DNA of 64,000 nucleotides from Streptomyces pactum (GTDB lineage Bacteria > Actinomycetota > Actinomycetes > Streptomycetales > Streptomycetaceae), in contig NZ_JACYXC010000001.1 of the NCBI RefSeq assembly GCF_016031615.1, positions 1,364,001-1,428,000 of the forward strand, given 5' to 3'. The notes under the pieces are model-generated. The model had not been told where the DNA came from and searched no databases. It was given only the letters and a program-made list of their open reading frames with translations. This document shows, in pieces, positions 61,834 to 64,000 of the stretch; position 1 is the stretch's first letter; every line of letters starts with the position of its first letter. A program made the translations under genes and the position numbers.

Positions 61834-64000
61834 TCACGCCTCCCGCAGTGCGTCGAGGAATGCGCCGTCCAGGTGCGTGCGCTCGCCGTCACCGCCTATG
61901 CACTCCACCGTGCGGCCGTCCACATGCGGCAGCTGGGAGCGGGTCTCGACCGGGCACAGCAGCCACAGCCCGTGCGGGGCCTCCGCCGGACGGCGCGCGG
62001 CGCCCTGGAGGGTCACCAGCAGCTCACGGCCGCCTTCGTCCCAGTAGCGGGCGAGCAGCCCGGCGTCGTGGAGGAAGAGCACCGTCCGCGGTGCCTCCGC
62101 CTCGCCGAGGAGCCGGGCCTCCACGCGTTTCCAGGCCGCCCGGGCGAAGAGGGCGAGGCCCTTCGGGATGGGGCCGCCGGCGGCGAAGCGGGCGTCCACC
62201 CCGAGGACCTTCTCCCACGGCTGGCCCTTCTCGTCCGTCAGTGCGCGGAGTTCGGTGAGAAACACCTGGCTCAGACCTACCGGCCGCACGGGGTACACGG
62301 CGGCGATCCGCTCGGCCGCGCCGGGCAGCCGGATGCCCCGCACCGTCAGGGCGAGGAAGCCGCCGCGCCGGACGGAGGCGGCGAGCTTCGCCCTGATCAC
62401 CGAGTGCGGGTCCTGCGCGGTGAGGCCGCCGCCCGACACCGGGGTGAAGACACTGGTGAGCGTGCCGGTGGAGGTCCAGGACGCCGGGGTCTCGGGGCGG
62501 GCGGGAAGAACTTCTCCCGCTCGACGTCGTACTCCAGGGTGAAGCGGGCCTCCCGCAGCGCCTCGCCGAGTTCCACGTGGGTGGGTTCGGCGCCGTCCGT
62601 GAGGAGTGCCAGGTCGGGGAGGCGTGCCCGGAGCCGGTTGATCAGCTCGCCGGAGGTGATGCCGTGGTCGCGACGGACCCCGGCACCCGCCTGGGAGATG
62701 CGCAGCGCCCGGTCGAGCGTGAGGTCGCGCGGGTACAGCTCCAGGCGGGGGCTGGCCTGGGCGGTCGGGGCGACCGCCGCGGCCAGGCCGACCAGGCGGG
62801 TGTCGGCGAGCGGCACCAGCCCCTCCGGCGCCGCGACCGCGCGCAGTTCGCGGACGACCGCGGCCCGCCCGGGCAGCGGCTCCTCGTGCGCGAGGCGCTC
62901 GGCGGTCCGGCCGAGGGCCGCGGCGTAGTCGGCCAGTTCCCGGGGGCTGGGGTCGTCGGTCCCGGGCAGGGACTCGGCGGCGATCAGCACCCGGTCCTCG
63001 CGGCGGTGCACGGCCAGGCGCGGCTCGTGCTGCTCGTCGCCCTCGCCCTCCCAGGTCTCCGCCTCGACCGCCGCCCGTACCACGGCGAGGGCCTTGGCGA
63101 GGGTCCGCTCCGGGCTGTCGTGGCCGGCGCCGTGCCGTATCCGCAGCTCGACGGCGACCTCCCGGGCGGTCATGACCCGTCCGGCGGCCACCACGATCTC
63201 GGTGATCTCGTTCCGTACCTCGGTCAGCCACGCGGCTTCGGCCCACCGCCTGATCTCTATCCGGTGGTGGCGGGAGACGGAGGTCTGCTTGATGCCGATC
63301 GCGTCGGCCACCGCCTTCTGCACCGGCCACGGGCCGAGCGGCGACAGCCCTCCCCCGGCCGGCGGCAGCCCGAGCGTCAGCTGCACGACCTCCACCCGGT
63401 GCGAGCCCTTGCGCCCTGGCTCGGGGGCGAGCAGCTCGGCCATGTCGTCCACCGAAAGCACGGCGGTGGCGCCCGCTCCGGGCGCGATGTCACCGGGCCG
63501 CACCGGCTCGGCGGCCGGGGTGGCGGTGCCGCGCAGCGCCGCAGCCCACTGCTTGCGGCGGCGGTTGAGCTCCTTGCGTACCAGCGCACCGGCACCGCGC
63601 GCCTTGGAGATGGCGTACGGCGGGACGTCGAGGAGGCCGCCGACCGTGGTCGCCCCCAGGCTGTCGGCGACCGACACCGCACGCGGGGAGAGCCCTGCCG
63701 CGGTGAGAGCGGTGTCGGCCCGCGCCGACGCGGCGGCGGCGTCCCGGGCCTCCTCCGCGGACGTGGCAACCGTGCCGGCGGTGGCCGGGGTGGTCGGGGG
63801 CTTGTCGGCGTCGGCCGCCCGGAAGATCTCGTACCATGCGTCGCGCATCTGGCGCAGCGTGTCGAAGCGGTGCTCGGTGTCGCGGTGGAGGGCGCGCCGG
63901 AAGAAGGCGGTCAGCCCTTCCTTGAGCGCGGGCTCGAACAGGTCCGTCTCGATCGAGAGTTCGGCATCCTCGCTGGTGGCCGGGTCGGTCTGCCCCCCGC
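61834..64000 (-). CDS. pglW: BREX type 2 kinase PglW, 3' part; frameshift near 62500
   Basis: PglW is the Ser/Thr kinase of the Pgl/BREX type 2 system; its start and most of the kinase domain lie beyond the right edge. The frame entering at 64000 encodes the end of the kinase lobe (FFRRALHRDTEHRFDTLRQM just before 63848). A helix-hairpin-helix-like region follows, then an HTH-like segment VADAIGIKQTSVSRHHRIEI and a long helical part ending EYDVEREKFFPP. The conserved C-terminal 200 residues continue in another frame, from FTPVSGGGLTAQDPHSV to the stop at 61834. The switch falls in the GGGC repeat at 62494-62505; one more 4-base unit would join the parts as FFPPARPETP. It could be phase variation, a real mutation or a read error. 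Confidence 0.88.
62494..62505. repeat. GGGC tetranucleotide tract at the pglW frameshift
   Basis: The plus strand reads GGGGCGGGCGGG. Adding one GCGG-type 4-base unit, or a single base, restores the pglW frame. Short tandem repeats of this kind slip during replication and are typical sites of phase variation. Confidence 0.6.

Noticed and set aside
42620..64000. Phage- or integrase-borne origin of the defence island (att sites, tRNA, recombinase)
   Set aside because: No integrase, transposase, tRNA or flanking direct repeat was seen in the window; the right end lies outside, so it cannot be excluded.

Overview
The window is about 70% G+C with strongly GC-biased third codon positions. Its gene order is that of a Streptomyces chromosome: tkt-tal-zwf-opcA-pgl, pgi, rbpA, secG-tpiA-pgk-gap, uvrC-rapZ-yvcK-whiA, uvrA and uvrB. 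RbpA, OpcA, WhiA and an Scr1-type HTH/DUF397/ATP-binding triad all point to a streptomycete or close relative. No tRNA, rRNA, CRISPR array, integrase or transposase was seen.

Layout. 0.4-7.2 kb: pentose-phosphate operon with start/stop overlaps. 7.5-10.7 kb: pgi and an MFS exporter. 10.8-14.9 kb: rbpA, secG and the lower-glycolysis genes. 15.5-20.6 kb: the coupled uvrC-rapZ-yvcK-whiA operon. 20.9-31.2 kb: a Tat Rieske lipoprotein, a frameshifted PfkB-type kinase, uvrA, a mycothiol-dependent-isomerase-like protein, an MBL-fold hydrolase, an MHS-type transporter, and terC behind a probable manganese (yybP-ykoY) riboswitch. 31.2-34.0 kb: two TerD-family genes, one fused to a degenerate FtsK-like domain and frameshifted as read. 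34.4-42.6 kb: uvrB, a secreted glycerophosphodiesterase, ogt, a uridine-kinase-like gene, DUF1697 and an FUSC-type membrane protein.

42.8-64.0 kb (continuing past the right edge) is a defence island. It is a BREX type 2 / phage growth limitation (Pgl) locus read right to left: pglW (3' part), pglX, pglY, pglZ, brxD, brxHI. A DUF3800 gene meets the end of brxHI tail to tail. The usual order is interrupted between pglX and pglY by about 4 kb holding two modules. One is a QueC-like PP-loop gene coupled to a small Met-Gly-starting gene, resembling the B and C genes of the Qat anti-phage system but without QatA or QatD. The other is an XRE (DUF5753)/DUF397/ATP-binding triad.

Two features suggest the island is evolving. 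The central 2 kb of pglX (about residues 395-1087, the expected target-recognition region) is near 45-55% G+C between flanks near 70%, which looks like specificity-domain replacement. The pglW frame is broken inside a GGGC tandem repeat, which could be phase variation. However, two other genes in the window are also broken at G-runs, so assembly indels must be excluded first.

Most intergenic gaps hold long GC-rich hairpins without a U-tract, typical of Streptomyces termination sites.
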